Positions 24,815 to 33,968 are shown, counted from the first letter of the stretch. The stretch: 64,000 bases of DNA from Rugosimonospora acidiphila (GCF_039543385.1 NZ_BAABJQ010000004.1:310001-374000); one strand, 5' to 3'. The notes: generated by a model from the sequence alone, not told the origin. Translations and numbers: made by a program.

Positions 24815-27800
24815 GTGAAGGCCTCTCCCGTTCCGCCGACCCCACCACGCCAGCGCCGGACCACCTCCCCCGTGCCACCCGACAGTCCGGCCGGAGAGAT
24901 CGAGGCCGGGAATGTCGAAGCCGGAGGCACCGATCCCGGTCGCGGCGCCGAACCCACCGCGGAACCCACCGACGTCGCATCGCGACGGCCGCGCGCATCC
25001 ACGCGCGGCACCGCCTCGCGCGCGGTCGGCGGGAGCGGCTCCGGCGCCACCCGCCGGGCCGGATCGCGCGGCACGGCCGCGTCCGGCAACCCGGCCACGG
25101 GGGGCGATGTGGGGTCCGGGCCGGCGGACCCGGCGCGAGCGGCCGCGGCGAAATCCGCGAGGCCGGTGAGGAAGGCGACCGCCGCGAGAAAGGCCACCAC
25201 CGCGCGCAACACGGCAGCCCCGAGCAAGACGGCGGCCCCGAGCAAGACGGCGGCCCCAAGCAAGACGGCGGCCCCGAGGAAGGCCGGCGCCCCGAGGGCG
25301 GCCGCGGCTCGCGAGAGCGCGACGGCGGATCGCACCGCCACCGAGCCGGCGGTTACCGGGTCGGCGGTGAGCAGGTCGGCGGTGGCCAAGACAATCGCGG
25401 CCGGCAACGCCGCCGCCAGAGCCACGGCGACCGCGAGGGCCGCGGCCACGAGTACCGCGACGAAGACCACACCCGCACAAAGAAGGGCGCCCGGGCGCCC
25501 GGCGGAGGAGCGCGGGGCGGAGGAGCGCGAGGCGATCAACTCCGGCGCCGCCACCAACCCGCACGGCCCGCCCGACGCACGGCGCGCACCGATCGCCCAG
25601 GCCGCCCACAGCCACGAGACCGCTCAGGATCGCGAGCGCGAGACCGCTCAGAATCGCGAGACAGCCCACAATCCCGGGGCCCGTCTGAACGGCGGGGTCG
25701 ACCCGAACCCTGGGAACGGCGCGGTCTCCGGGGTGGACACCAGCCTCGCGGCACCGCGACCCACGACCCCGACCGGGTCCGGCGCCACTGAGCCCTCGAG
25801 CACCGTCCCCGCGAGCACTGTCCCCGCAACAACCGGCCCCGCGACAACCGGCCCCGCGACAACCGGGCCCGCGACAACCGGGCCCGCGACAACCGGGCCC
25901 GCGACAACCGGGCCTTCGGCGACCGGGCCCTCGACCGACCCCCCTTCGACCGCCCACCCCGAGGCGACCGTGGCCTCGGGCAGCGACACCGTTACGCCTG
26001 GCCACGAAGCCGTCAACCCGGCCGCGACCGAAGCCCTCGGGACCCCGGAAGGCGAGACGCCCGAAGCCGGGACGGCCGGAGCCGAGGCACTGGAGGGTGT
26101 GACGCTCGGCACCGGGGTGGACGCTCCCGTCGTCGGCGGCGTCGAGGAGCCGCAGGCCGTGGAGATCCAGCGGGAGCTGGCCGTGGGAGGGCCTGAACTG
26201 GAGATACCCGAGCACCGCGCGCCCGAGCCCTTGATCGACGCCGAGCCGTCCTGGGAGGACGCCGGTCCGCCCGGAGCGCCCCGCCGCATCGACGTGAGCC
26301 CGCCACGGCTGGACGACGTCCCGTCACCGTTGTCCGAACCGCTGCCCGATGACCGTTTCCTCAACCGGGAGCTGTCCTGGCTCGACTTCAACGCCCGGGT
26401 CCTGTCGCTGGCCGAGAATCCCACCACCCCGTTGCTGGAGCGGGCCAAGTATCTGGCCATCTTCGCCGGCAACCTCGACGAGTTCTACATGGTCCGCGTC
26501 GCCGGTCTCAAGCGCCGGCTGCAGACCGGCCTGCCCATCCACAGCGCGGACGGACTGTCCACCCGGGAACAGCTCGAGGTGATCGCCGAGCGCAGCGCCG
26601 ACCTCGTCGCCCGGCACTCGCGCTGCTTCACCAGAGAGGTCCAGCCGGCCCTGGCGGCCGAGCAGATCCACCTGGTCCGGTGGTCCGACCTCGCCCCCGG
26701 CGAGCGGGATCGGATGCGCGACTACTTCCGCGACCAGGTCTTCCCGGTGCTCACCCCGCTGGGCGTCGATCCGGCGCACCCGTTCCCGTACATCTCCGGG
26801 CTGTCGCTGAACCTGGCGGTGGTGGTGCGCGACCCGGGCGGCGGCCCGGAGCTGTTCGCCAGGGTCAAGGTGCCCAACAACGTGCCCCGGCTGGTTGCCG
26901 TCGAGTCCGGGCGGCAGTACCGCTTCCTGCCCGTCGAGGACCTGATCGCCGCGCACCTGGGGCAGCTGTTCCCGGGGATGCAGATCCTCGAACACCACCT
27001 GTTCCGGGTCACCCGCAACGCGGAGCTGGAGGTGGAGGACGACCGCGACGAGGACCTGCTGCAGGCGCTGGAGCGCGAGCTGGCCCGGCGCCGGTTCGGG
27101 CCGCCCGTTCGCCTGGAGGTCGCCTCGACGGTCTCGGACCACGTCCTGGAGCTGCTCGTACGGGAGCTGGACATGGACGGCCACGACGTGCTGCGGGTAC
27201 CGGGGCTGCTCGACCTGTCCGCGCTGTGGCAGGTGTACGAGGGGGTGGACCGCCCGGACCTGAAGGACCGCCCCTTCGTGCCGGCGACCCACCCGCGCTT
27301 CGTGGAGGGCGAGACGCCGCGCAGCGTGTTCGCGACCCTGCGGGACGGCGACATCCTCGTCCACCACCCGTATCACTCGTTCTCCACGAGCGTGCAGCGT
27401 TTCATCGAGCAGGCGGCGGCCGACCCCAACGTGCTGGCCATCAAGCAGACGCTGTACCGGACCAGCGGCGACTCCCCGGTGGTCGACGCGTTGATCGACG
27501 CCGCCGAGGCCGGCAAGCAGGTGGTGGTGCTCGTCGAGATCCAGGCGCGCTTCGACGAGGTGGCCAACATCGGCTGGGCGCGCAAGCTGGAGCGGGCCGG
27601 CTGCCACGTGGCGTACGGCCTGGTGGGGCTCAAGACGCACTGCAAGACGGCGCTGGTGGTGCGGCAGGAGGGCAACCACATCCGGCGGTACGCCCACATC
27701 GGGACGGGCAACTACCACCCGAAGACGGCTCGGCTCTACGAGGACTTCGGGCTGCTGACCGCCGATCCGGAGGTCGGCGCCGACCTGACCGACCTGTTCA

Positions 27801-28408
27801 ACGTGCTGACCGGGTACAGCCGGCAGACCGCGTACCGGCGCCTGCTGGTGGCGCCGCACGGAGTCCGCGGCGGGATCATCGAGCGGATCGAGCGGGAGAC
27901 CAAGCTGGCCGCCGAGGGGCGCCCGGCGCTGGTGCAGATCAAGGTGAACTCGCTCGTCGACGAGGAGGTCGTCGACGCGCTGTACCGGGCCAGCCAGGCC
28001 GGGGTGCGCATCGACCTCGTGGTACGCGGAATCTGCACGCTGCGGCCGGGGGTGCCCGGGCTGTCGGAGACCATCCGGGTGCGCTCGATCCTGGGCCGGT
28101 TCCTGGAGCACTCGCGGGTGTTCCGGTTCGGCAACGACGGCGAGCCCGAGGTGTGGCTCGGCTCATCGGACCTGATGCACCGCAACCTCGAACGGCGGGT
28201 GGAGGCGCTGGTCCGGGTCACCGACCCGGCGATCCAGGCCGAGCTGATCGGGGTACTGGACCTGTCGATGAGCGGCGAGATATCGGCGTTCGAACTGGGG
28301 CCTGACGGCACCTGGTGGCTGCGCGACGGCGAGCCCCGGGAGGGCGCGCCGCCGCTGCACCTGCAGAGCGCCCTGCTGCGCCGCATCGTCGGCCGCTCAC
28401 CCGACTGA
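24815..28408 (+). CDS. ppk: Polyphosphate kinase 1 with a 509-residue low-complexity N-terminal extension
   Basis: Reversibly makes polyphosphate from ATP. The PPK1 core starts at residue 510 (LPDDRFLNRELSWLDFNARV) and is complete, about 688 residues. The phospho-histidine is H961 (YAHIGTGNYHPKTARLYEDF) and the second conserved histidine is H1099 (FLEHSRVF); GSSDLMHRNLERRVE follows. Residues 1-509 are disordered, rich in Ala, Thr, Pro, Gly and charge. They contain an H1-like basic tract with AAPSKT repeats (about 130-165), a Glu/Arg/Gln part, six TTGPA repeats (about 338-368) and an acidic part before the core. Usual PPK1 length is near 700. GTG 24815 has no ribosome site; CATGAT six bases upstream could give a leaderless mRNA. 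Internal starts near 26,300 cannot be excluded. Confidence 0.9.
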   Translation: MKASPVPPTPPRQRRTTSPVPPDSPAGEIEAGNVEAGGTDPGRGAEPTAEPTDVASRRPRASTRGTASRAVGGSGSGATRRAGSRGTAASGNPATGGDVGSGPADPARAAAAKSARPVRKATAARKATTARNTAAPSKTAAPSKTAAPSKTAAPRKAGAPRAAAARESATADRTATEPAVTGSAVSRSAVAKTIAAGNAAARATATARAAATSTATKTTPAQRRAPGRPAEERGAEEREAINSGAATNPHGPPDARRAPIAQAAHSHETAQDRERETAQNRETAHNPGARLNGGVDPNPGNGAVSGVDTSLAAPRPTTPTGSGATEPSSTVPASTVPATTGPATTGPATTGPATTGPATTGPATTGPSATGPSTDPPSTAHPEATVASGSDTVTPGHEAVNPAATEALGTPEGETPEAGTAGAEALEGVTLGTGVDAPVVGGVEEPQAVEIQRELAVGGPELEIPEHRAPEPLIDAEPSWEDAGPPGAPRRIDVSPPRLDDVPSPLSEPLPDDRFLNRELSWLDFNARVLSLAENPTTPLLERAKYLAIFAGNLDEFYMVRVAGLKRRLQTGLPIHSADGLSTREQLEVIAERSADLVARHSRCFTREVQPALAAEQIHLVRWSDLAPGERDRMRDYFRDQVFPVLTPLGVDPAHPFPYISGLSLNLAVVVRDPGGGPELFARVKVPNNVPRLVAVESGRQYRFLPVEDLIAAHLGQLFPGMQILEHHLFRVTRNAELEVEDDRDEDLLQALERELARRRFGPPVRLEVASTVSDHVLELLVRELDMDGHDVLRVPGLLDLSALWQVYEGVDRPDLKDRPFVPATHPRFVEGETPRSVFATLRDGDILVHHPYHSFSTSVQRFIEQAAADPNVLAIKQTLYRTSGDSPVVDALIDAAEAGKQVVVLVEIQARFDEVANIGWARKLERAGCHVAYGLVGLKTHCKTALVVRQEGNHIRRYAHIGTGNYHPKTARLYEDFGLLTADPEVGADLTDLFNVLTGYSRQTAYRRLLVAPHGVRGGIIERIERETKLAAEGRPALVQIKVNSLVDEEVVDALYRASQAGVRIDLVVRGICTLRPGVPGLSETIRVRSILGRFLEHSRVFRFGNDGEPEVWLGSSDLMHRNLERRVEALVRVTDPAIQAELIGVLDLSMSGEISAFELGPDGTWWLRDGEPREGAPPLHLQSALLRRIVGRSPD
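25212..25280. repeat. 18-bp in-frame minisatellite in ppk (AAPSKT units)
   Basis: Three to four copies of an 18-bp unit around GCGGCCCCGAGCAAGACG. Each encodes AAPSKT, which resembles the KTAA-type repeats of histone H1-like tails. Confidence 0.85.
25828..25917. repeat. 15-bp in-frame minisatellite in ppk (TTGPA units)
   Basis: Six copies of ACAACCGGGCCCGCG with small variation (GGCCCC in the first two, GGGCCC later), encoding TTGPA. Confidence 0.9.
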
Positions 28409-28491
28409 GCGCAGCCGGAGCCGATCTGTGGCGAAGGCTGAGCGCAGCCTGGCGTGCTCGGCTGACCCGCGTCGGTCGGGGTCGGTGGGGA

Positions 28492-28520
28492 CCGCCGGTC
28501 AAACGTTTCAGGACCGGCGG
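28492..28520 (+). terminator. Hairpin after ppk
   Basis: CCGCCGGTC and GACCGGCGG pair over nine bases with an 11-base A/T-richer loop (AAACGTTTCAG). It is 84 bp after the ppk stop and is followed by CCTCCTTTCG. A likely transcription terminator that separates ppk from the CYTH-CHAD gene. Confidence 0.55.
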
Positions 28521-28557
28521 CCTCCTTTCGATCCCGCCCGTCGCCGTGATCGGACGC

Positions 28558-28563
28558 TAGGCT
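28558..28563 (+). promoter_or_regulatory. -10 box for leaderless CYTH-CHAD mRNA
   Basis: TAGGCT followed by six bases (TCGGGG) and ATG 28570. No ribosome site at a normal distance, so a leaderless start is likely. Confidence 0.5.
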
Positions 28564-28569
28564 TCGGGG

Positions 28570-30090
28570 ATGTTGGAGGAGGAGCGCAAGTACGACGTGG
28601 ATCCCGGCTTCACCCTCCCGGACCTGGCCGGGGCGCTCCCGGCGCGGGCCCGGGTGGTACCGCTCCCGGCGGTCTCGCTGCGCGCGACCTACTACGACAC
28701 GGCGGACCTGCGGCTCGCCCGGGCCGGTGCGTCGCTGCGCTTCCGGCGCGGCGACGAGCAACCGTGGACGGTGAAGCTGCCGACCCAGGTGCCCGGGGTG
28801 CGGCACGAGATCTCCGATGCCGGGCGGCCGGGCCGCATCCCGGCCGAACTGTCCCGCCTGGTGACCGTGTACACCAGGGGCGCCCCGCTGGCGCCGGCGG
28901 TCGTGCTACGCACCACGAGACGGGTCTACGAGCTGCGCGACCACGCCGGAGCGTTGCTGGCCGAGCTGGATGACGACCTGGTGGCGGTGCTGGAGGAGAA
29001 AGTCATCCGCAGCCGGTTCCGGGAGATCGAGGTGGAACGCCACGAGGGCGGCCGCAAGCTGCTGGACCGGATCGGCGGCGCCCTGAGCGAGGCCGGCGCG
29101 GTGGCCGGGGAGTTCCGGCCCAAGCATGTTCGGGCGCTGGGCGCCGACGGGCCCGGCGACCTGACGCCGCCGGCCGGGAGCCTGCCGCGCAAGGCCGAGG
29201 CGGGCGACGTGGTGAGCGAGGCGATCCGGTCCGACATCGGCCGGATGCTCGCCCACGATCCGCTGGTGCGGCTGCGCGCGGAGCTTCCCGGCGGGGACAC
29301 GGCGGTGCACCAGATGCGGGTGGGCTGCCGGCGGCTGCGCACCGATCTGCGCACCTTCCGGCCGCTGCTGGAGCCGGCCTGGGCCGACGAGCTGCGCGCC
29401 GAGCTGTCCTGGATCGCCGACGCGCTGGGCGCCGCCCGCGACGCCGAGGTGCTGCGCGCCCGGCTGCGCCGCACCGCCGAGCTGGATCCGTTGGCGCCGC
29501 TTCCCGGCGGCGCGATCGCCCGGCTGGATGCCGAGCTCTCGGCCAGGCACGCGGCGGCGCTGGACGCGCTCGACGAGGCGATGGACGGACCGCGCTATCT
29601 GGGGCTGCTCGACCGGCTGGTGGCCGCGGCGGCCTCGCCACGGCTGGCCGCCGCGCGGGCGGCCCGGCCGGCCCGGGATCTGCTGCCCCGGCTGGCCGAC
29701 AAGTCGTGGCTGCGGCTGGCGCAGGGCTCGCCCGACCTCACCGCCGCCGGATCGCTCGACCCGCTCGGGCCGGATCACGAGTGGCACGAGGTGCGGATCC
29801 GGGCCAAGCGGGCCCGCTACGCGACCGAGGCGGTGGCCGGGGTGCTGGGCGGGGACGCGGCCGGCCTGGCCCGGCGGATCGGCGGGGTCCAGGAGCTGCT
29901 GGGTGAGCACCAGGACGCGGTCGTCGCGGCCGACACCTGGCTGGCCATCGCCCGGTCGGATCCCGGCGACTTCGACCTCGCGGTGACGGCGGGGCGGCTG
30001 GTGGAGCGGGAGCGCGGCGCGGTCCGCGAGGTGCGGGCCCGGTTCCCCGAGGCGTGGGCGGCGGCCAGCCGCCGGGAGCCCCGCCGGTGA
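28570..30090 (+). CDS. CYTH and CHAD domain protein
   Basis: The N-terminal CYTH domain (about 1-200) has the ExExK metal motif in LEEERK at residues 2-7 and the strands YYDTADLRLARAGASLRFRR and VKLPT. CYTH enzymes act on triphosphates. The C-terminal CHAD domain (about 215-500) is helical with conserved His and basic residues (VHQMRVGCRRLRTDLRTF near 247, and RIRAKRARYATEAVAG). CHAD domains bind polyphosphate, so the location just after ppk fits. Substrate is not proven. Both domains look intact. Confidence 0.9.
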   Translation: MLEEERKYDVDPGFTLPDLAGALPARARVVPLPAVSLRATYYDTADLRLARAGASLRFRRGDEQPWTVKLPTQVPGVRHEISDAGRPGRIPAELSRLVTVYTRGAPLAPAVVLRTTRRVYELRDHAGALLAELDDDLVAVLEEKVIRSRFREIEVERHEGGRKLLDRIGGALSEAGAVAGEFRPKHVRALGADGPGDLTPPAGSLPRKAEAGDVVSEAIRSDIGRMLAHDPLVRLRAELPGGDTAVHQMRVGCRRLRTDLRTFRPLLEPAWADELRAELSWIADALGAARDAEVLRARLRRTAELDPLAPLPGGAIARLDAELSARHAAALDALDEAMDGPRYLGLLDRLVAAAASPRLAAARAARPARDLLPRLADKSWLRLAQGSPDLTAAGSLDPLGPDHEWHEVRIRAKRARYATEAVAGVLGGDAAGLARRIGGVQELLGEHQDAVVAADTWLAIARSDPGDFDLAVTAGRLVERERGAVREVRARFPEAWAAASRREPRR

Positions 30091-30145
30091 GCGGCGTGGC
30101 GCGCGGGCGAGTCACACCCGCCGGCGAGCGAAGCGAGGCGGGCGC

Positions 30146-31012
30146 GTGACGACGGTACGGGCGGCCGGCGGTGTGGTGTGGCGCCAGGCCGAATCGGGCG
30201 AGGTCGAGATCGTCATCGTGCACCGGCCCCGGTACGACGACTGGACGCTGCCCAAGGGCAAGCTGGAGCCGGACGAGCACGCGATCGTCGCCGCCGTGCG
30301 CGAGGTCTTCGAGGAGACCGGGGTCGAGGGCGTGCCGCAGGTGCGACTGCCCACGATCGAGTACCTGACCGGGGAGCCGGGCGTCGACAAGCGCGTGGAC
30401 TTCTGGTCCATGCGGGTACGCGTTGACCACGGCCGGGGACCGGATCACGAGGTCTCCGAGGTCCGCTGGGTGCCGCTGGCCCGGGCGCAGTCGGTGCTGA
30501 CCTACGCGCACGACCGGGGCGTGGTGGCCGCCTTCACCGAGCTGCCCGGGGTCACCGCCGAGCTGGTACTCGTGCGGCACGCCCACGCCGGTTCCCGGCA
30601 CGCGTGGCACGGCCCGGACGAGCTGCGGCCGCTGGACTCGCTCGGCGTGCGGCAGGCAGCAGCCCTCACGCGGCTGCTGGCGGCCTTTGGGCCCGCCCGA
30701 GTGGTCTCGGCCACCCCCCGCCGCTGCCGGGACACTGTGGACCGGCTGGGCCGGCCGATCCGGGTGTACCCGACCCTGGACGAGGTGTCGCCGGACGGCG
30801 TACCGGGGGCGGTGGCGGCGCTGCGCGCCCTGGCGCTCGAGGCGACGCCGACCGTGGCGTGCAGCCAGGGAAAGGTGATCCCGCCCGCCCTGTCGGCGCT
30901 GCGGCCCGCGAACACCACCGCCGTCGAGGCGTACCGGACGCCAAAGGGCACCGGATGGCTGCTGGCATTCGCGGGTACCGCCGTGGTGGCCGCGGACCCG
31001 CTCATTCCCTGA
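30146..31012 (+). CDS. Nudix hydrolase plus histidine-phosphatase protein, MutT1-like
   Basis: Two domains. The Nudix box is complete at residues 38-60 (G-x5-E-x7-REVFEETGV). The C-terminal histidine phosphatase-like part starts with LVRHAHAG, catalytic RH at 144-145. The same pair occurs in mycobacterial MutT1, which degrades 8-oxo-(d)GTP and diadenosine polyphosphates. The second half of the phosphatase domain is short and its later His is not clear (CSQGKVIPP), so phosphatase activity is uncertain. GTG 30146 sits 55 bp after the CYTH-CHAD stop. It probably is co-transcribed. Confidence 0.88.
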   Translation: MTTVRAAGGVVWRQAESGEVEIVIVHRPRYDDWTLPKGKLEPDEHAIVAAVREVFEETGVEGVPQVRLPTIEYLTGEPGVDKRVDFWSMRVRVDHGRGPDHEVSEVRWVPLARAQSVLTYAHDRGVVAAFTELPGVTAELVLVRHAHAGSRHAWHGPDELRPLDSLGVRQAAALTRLLAAFGPARVVSATPRRCRDTVDRLGRPIRVYPTLDEVSPDGVPGAVAALRALALEATPTVACSQGKVIPPALSALRPANTTAVEAYRTPKGTGWLLAFAGTAVVAADPLIP

Positions 31013-31090
31013 GCCGGATTCGCCGGGCGGGAATTCGGCGAACGGCCGGAGGCGCGACAAGGCCGGCTGTGACAGAGAAAACAGAACGCG

Positions 31091-31120
31091 GAAGGCGCCC
31101 GTCACGTGACGGGCGCCTTC
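31091..31120 (-). terminator. Bidirectional terminator between hup and the Nudix gene
   Basis: A perfect 30-bp palindrome, GAAGGCGCCCGTCAC with GTGACGGGCGCCTTC. On the minus strand it is followed by CGCGTTCTGTTTTCTC, a T-rich tail, so it is a good intrinsic terminator for hup. It can also stop plus-strand readthrough. Confidence 0.85.
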
Positions 31121-31143
31121 AACTGGGGCTCAATTGCGCGGTT

Positions 31144-31662
31144 TCAGCGAGCCTTGCGAGCGGGGGCCTTGCGGGCCGTGGTCGTCTTGGTCGCCGCGGT
31201 CGCCGTCTTGCGAGCGGTGGTCGACGCGGCCCGAGTGGTCTTCGCTGCCGTCTTCTTGGCGGCCGCCGTCTTCGCCGGCGCCTTGGTAGCGGTCTTGGTA
31301 GCGGTCGCCCGACTCGTGGTCGCCTTGGTGGCGGCGGCCTTCTTCGCCGGACCAGCGGTCTTCTTCGCCGCGGTGGCCCTCGGCACCTTGCCGCTCGCCA
31401 CCTGGTCCTTGAAGCTCGCACCGGCGCGGAAGGCCGGTACGGAGGTCTTCTTCACCTTGACGCTTTCGCCGGTCCGCGGATTGCGGGCGGTTCGCGCAGC
31501 GCGCACCCGCTTTTCGAAGACGCCGAAGCCGGTGATCGCCACCTTGTCGCCCTTGGTGACCGCCGACTGGATCTCGGCGAGCACCGCGTCGAGCGCCGAG
31601 GCCGCCGACTTCTTGTCCCCCAAGCGGACCGCGAGCGCATCGATGAGCTCGGCCTTGTTCAC
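31144..31662 (-). CDS. hup: HU-family nucleoid protein with Lys/Ala-rich tail
   Basis: DNA-bending nucleoid protein. Residues 1-92 are the HU fold (NKAELIDALAVRLGDKKSA, ITGFGVFEKRVRAARTARNP, then TSVPAFRAGASFKDQV). Residues 93-172 form a basic Ala/Lys/Thr tail with PAKKAAATK-type repeats, the HupB/Hlp/HupS type of actinobacteria. GTG 31662 follows GGGAGGG at good spacing; the upstream frame (to 31746) is not translated sense. Conserved neighbour of leuCD. Confidence 0.95.
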   Translation of the reverse strand: MNKAELIDALAVRLGDKKSAASALDAVLAEIQSAVTKGDKVAITGFGVFEKRVRAARTARNPRTGESVKVKKTSVPAFRAGASFKDQVASGKVPRATAAKKTAGPAKKAAATKATTSRATATKTATKAPAKTAAAKKTAAKTTRAASTTARKTATAATKTTTARKAPARKAR

Positions 31663-31778
31663 GACATTCCCTCCCGTACACATTGTTGGCCTCAATGCGG
31701 CCATTCTGCGCGCACGGTATGCCCTTCGCGCCAAAAGCACAAACATCTGGCAGAAAAAAGCCGTTGTGTCGTAACGGA

Positions 31779-31812
31779 AACTCCCCCGGTCGGCTGAGCA
31801 TCCGGGGGAGTT
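31779..31812 (-). terminator. Terminator after leuD
   Basis: AACTCCCCCGG (31779-31789) and CCGGGGGAGTT (31802-31812) form an 11-bp perfect stem with a 12-base loop. On the leuD strand the hairpin is followed by TTCCGTTACG. It begins 16 bp after the leuD stop. Confidence 0.75.
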
Positions 31813-31827
31813 CCAGGGGTTCGCGAG

Positions 31828-32418
31828 CTACGCGACAGCAGGCTTGAAGCGCAGCCTTGTCGTCTCGTACTCCGCGATCGTGGTCTCGTGTCGCAGCGTC
31901 AATCCGATGTCGTCCAGCCCCTCCATCAAGCGCCAGCGACTGAAGTCGTCGACCGGGAACGACCAGCTCAGACCCGCTGCGCGGACCTCGCGAGCGGCGA
32001 GGTCCACGGTCACCTCAAGGCTTGGATCCGCCTCCACGGCGTCCCACAACGATTCGATGACTGTCAATTCAAGCTCGACCGGCAGGAGCCCTTCCTTGAG
32101 GGCGTTGCCGCGGAAGATGTCGCCGAAGCGCGGGGCGAGCACCGCGTGGAAGCCCCAGTCGCGCAACGCCCACACGGCGTGTTCACGCGATGACCCCGTG
32201 CCGAACTCAGGCCCGGCAACGAGGATCGACGCTCCCGAATACTTTTGATCGTTGAGGACGAATGCCGGATCGGCGTCCCGCCACGAGCGGAAGAGACCGT
32301 CCTCGAACCCGGAGCGGGTGACCCGCTTGAGGTACACCGCCGGGATGATCTGGTCGGTGTCCACGTTGGACCGGCGCAGCGGCACGGCCGTCCCCGTGTG
32401 GACAGTGAACTTATCCAT
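31828..32418 (-). CDS. leuD: 3-isopropylmalate dehydratase small subunit
   Basis: Works with LeuC to isomerise 2- to 3-isopropylmalate in leucine synthesis. Family segments: VPLRRSNVDTDQIIPAVYLK, the substrate loop GTGSSREHAVWAL and the GDIFRGNALKEGLLPV part. Length 196 is normal. ATG 32418 has TTGGAGGAATC upstream. It follows leuC by 82 bp on the same strand. Confidence 0.97.
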   Translation of the reverse strand: MDKFTVHTGTAVPLRRSNVDTDQIIPAVYLKRVTRSGFEDGLFRSWRDADPAFVLNDQKYSGASILVAGPEFGTGSSREHAVWALRDWGFHAVLAPRFGDIFRGNALKEGLLPVELELTVIESLWDAVEADPSLEVTVDLAAREVRAAGLSWSFPVDDFSRWRLMEGLDDIGLTLRHETTIAEYETTRLRFKPAVA

Positions 32419-32500
32419 GATTCCTCCAATAGGGCCGCTGGCGGGCCACGGGCTCAGGCCCGTACCCGGCCGGCCGGGGGCTGAGCTGGCGATCCGAGGC

Positions 32501-33919
32501 TCAGTTCAGATCCGTGGGCGCGGCCAGGTGGCCGAGGACCGCCGTGGCGGCGGCGACCGACGGGGATACCAGGTGGGTGCGCCCGCCCTTGCCCTGCCGG
32601 CCCTCGAAGTTGCGGTTGGACGTGGACGCGGAGCGCTGGCCCGGCGCGAGGATGTCCGGGTTCATGCCCAGGCACATCGAGCAGCCGGCGAAGCGCCACT
32701 CCGCACCCGCCTCGGTGAAGACCTCGTTCAGGCCCTCCTCTTCGGCCGCCGCCCGTACCGCGGCGGAGCCCGGCACGACCAGCATCCGTACGCCGCCGGC
32801 CACCTTGCGGCCGCGCAGCACGTCGGCCGCCGCCCGCAGGTCCTCCAGCCGCCCGTTCGTGCACGAGCCGACGAAGACCACGTCGATCGGCACCTCCCGC
32901 AGCGGCGTGCCGGGCGTCAGCGCCATGTAGTCCAGGGCCCGCGCGGCCGCGCTGCGCTCGGCCTCGCTGGCGAAGCCGGCCGGGTCGGGCACCTGGGCGG
33001 ACAGCGGCGCGCCCTGCCCCGGGTTGGTCCCCCAGGTGACGAACGGCGTGACGGCGCTGGCGTCGAGCGTGACCTCGGTGTCGAACGTGGCACCCTCGTC
33101 GGTGGCCAGGGTCCGCCAGTAGGCCACGGCCTCGTCCCACGCGGCGCCCTTGGGCGCGTAGTCCCGCCCGGCGAGGTAAGCGAACGTTGTCTCGTCCGGC
33201 GCGACCATGCCGGCCCGGGCGCCCCACTCGATCGACATGTTGGAGACGGTCATCCGGCCCTCCATGGAGAGCTTGCGGATCGCCTCGCCCCGGTACTCCA
33301 CGATGTGCCCGCGCCCGCCGCCGGTGCCGACCTGGGCGATCAGGGCCAGGATCAGGTCCTTGGCGGTCACCCCGTCGGCCAGCTCGCCGACCACGTTGAC
33401 CGCCATGGTCTTCGGCCGCGACTGGGGCAGCGTCTGGGTCGCGAGCACGTGCTCGACCTCGCTGGTGCCGATGCCGAAGGCGATAGAGCCGAAGGCGCCG
33501 TGGGTCGAGGTGTGCGAGTCGCCACACACGATGGTCATGCCCGGCTGGCTGAGCCCGACCTGCGGACCGAGCACGTGCACGACCCCCTGCTGGGCGTCGC
33601 CGAGCGAGTGCAGCTTGATTCCGAACTCCGCGCAGTTCTTGCGCAGCGTCTCGATCTGGGTCCGCGACACGGGATCGGCGATGGTCAGCAGGTTGTCGGT
33701 CGGCGTGTTGTGGTCCTCGGTCGCGATCGTCAGATCCGGCCGGCGAACCGGGCGCCCGGCCATCCGCAGGCCATCAAATGCCTGCGGGCTGGTCACCTCG
33801 TGCACCAGGTGCAGATCGATGTAGAGCAGGTCCGGCTCGCCCGCGGCCGAGCGCACCACGTGCGCGTCCCAGACCTTCTCCGCCAAGGTTCGCGGTGTTG
33901 CTTCGGGTACTCCCACCAT
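32501..33919 (-). CDS. leuC: 3-isopropylmalate dehydratase large subunit
   Basis: The aconitase-like subunit that holds the [4Fe-4S] cluster. Cluster cysteines are visible in FVGSCTNGR and CSMCLGMNPD. Other family marks: YIDLHLVHEVTSPQAFDGLR, CGDSHTSTHGAFG. Length 472 is normal. ATG 33919 has no ribosome site and TAGGAT (33931-33926) ends seven bases upstream, so the mRNA is probably leaderless. It is divergent from the IclR regulator NdgR, which in streptomycetes and corynebacteria controls leuCD. Confidence 0.97.
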   Translation of the reverse strand: MVGVPEATPRTLAEKVWDAHVVRSAAGEPDLLYIDLHLVHEVTSPQAFDGLRMAGRPVRRPDLTIATEDHNTPTDNLLTIADPVSRTQIETLRKNCAEFGIKLHSLGDAQQGVVHVLGPQVGLSQPGMTIVCGDSHTSTHGAFGSIAFGIGTSEVEHVLATQTLPQSRPKTMAVNVVGELADGVTAKDLILALIAQVGTGGGRGHIVEYRGEAIRKLSMEGRMTVSNMSIEWGARAGMVAPDETTFAYLAGRDYAPKGAAWDEAVAYWRTLATDEGATFDTEVTLDASAVTPFVTWGTNPGQGAPLSAQVPDPAGFASEAERSAAARALDYMALTPGTPLREVPIDVVFVGSCTNGRLEDLRAAADVLRGRKVAGGVRMLVVPGSAAVRAAAEEEGLNEVFTEAGAEWRFAGCSMCLGMNPDILAPGQRSASTSNRNFEGRQGKGGRTHLVSPSVAAATAVLGHLAAPTDLN

Positions 33920-33925
33920 CTGGAC

Positions 33926-33935
33926 ATCCTAAAAT
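33926..33935. promoter_or_regulatory. Overlapping divergent -10 boxes of leuC and ndgR
   Basis: TAGGAT on the minus strand (33931-33926) serves leuC and TAAAAT on the plus strand (33930-33935) serves ndgR; they share two base pairs. No clear -35 is visible for either. The two polymerases could not bind at once, and NdgR presumably binds close by. Confidence 0.55.
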
Positions 33936-33968
33936 CTGGGAGGTATGTTTCGCCTTGTGGGACACAGT

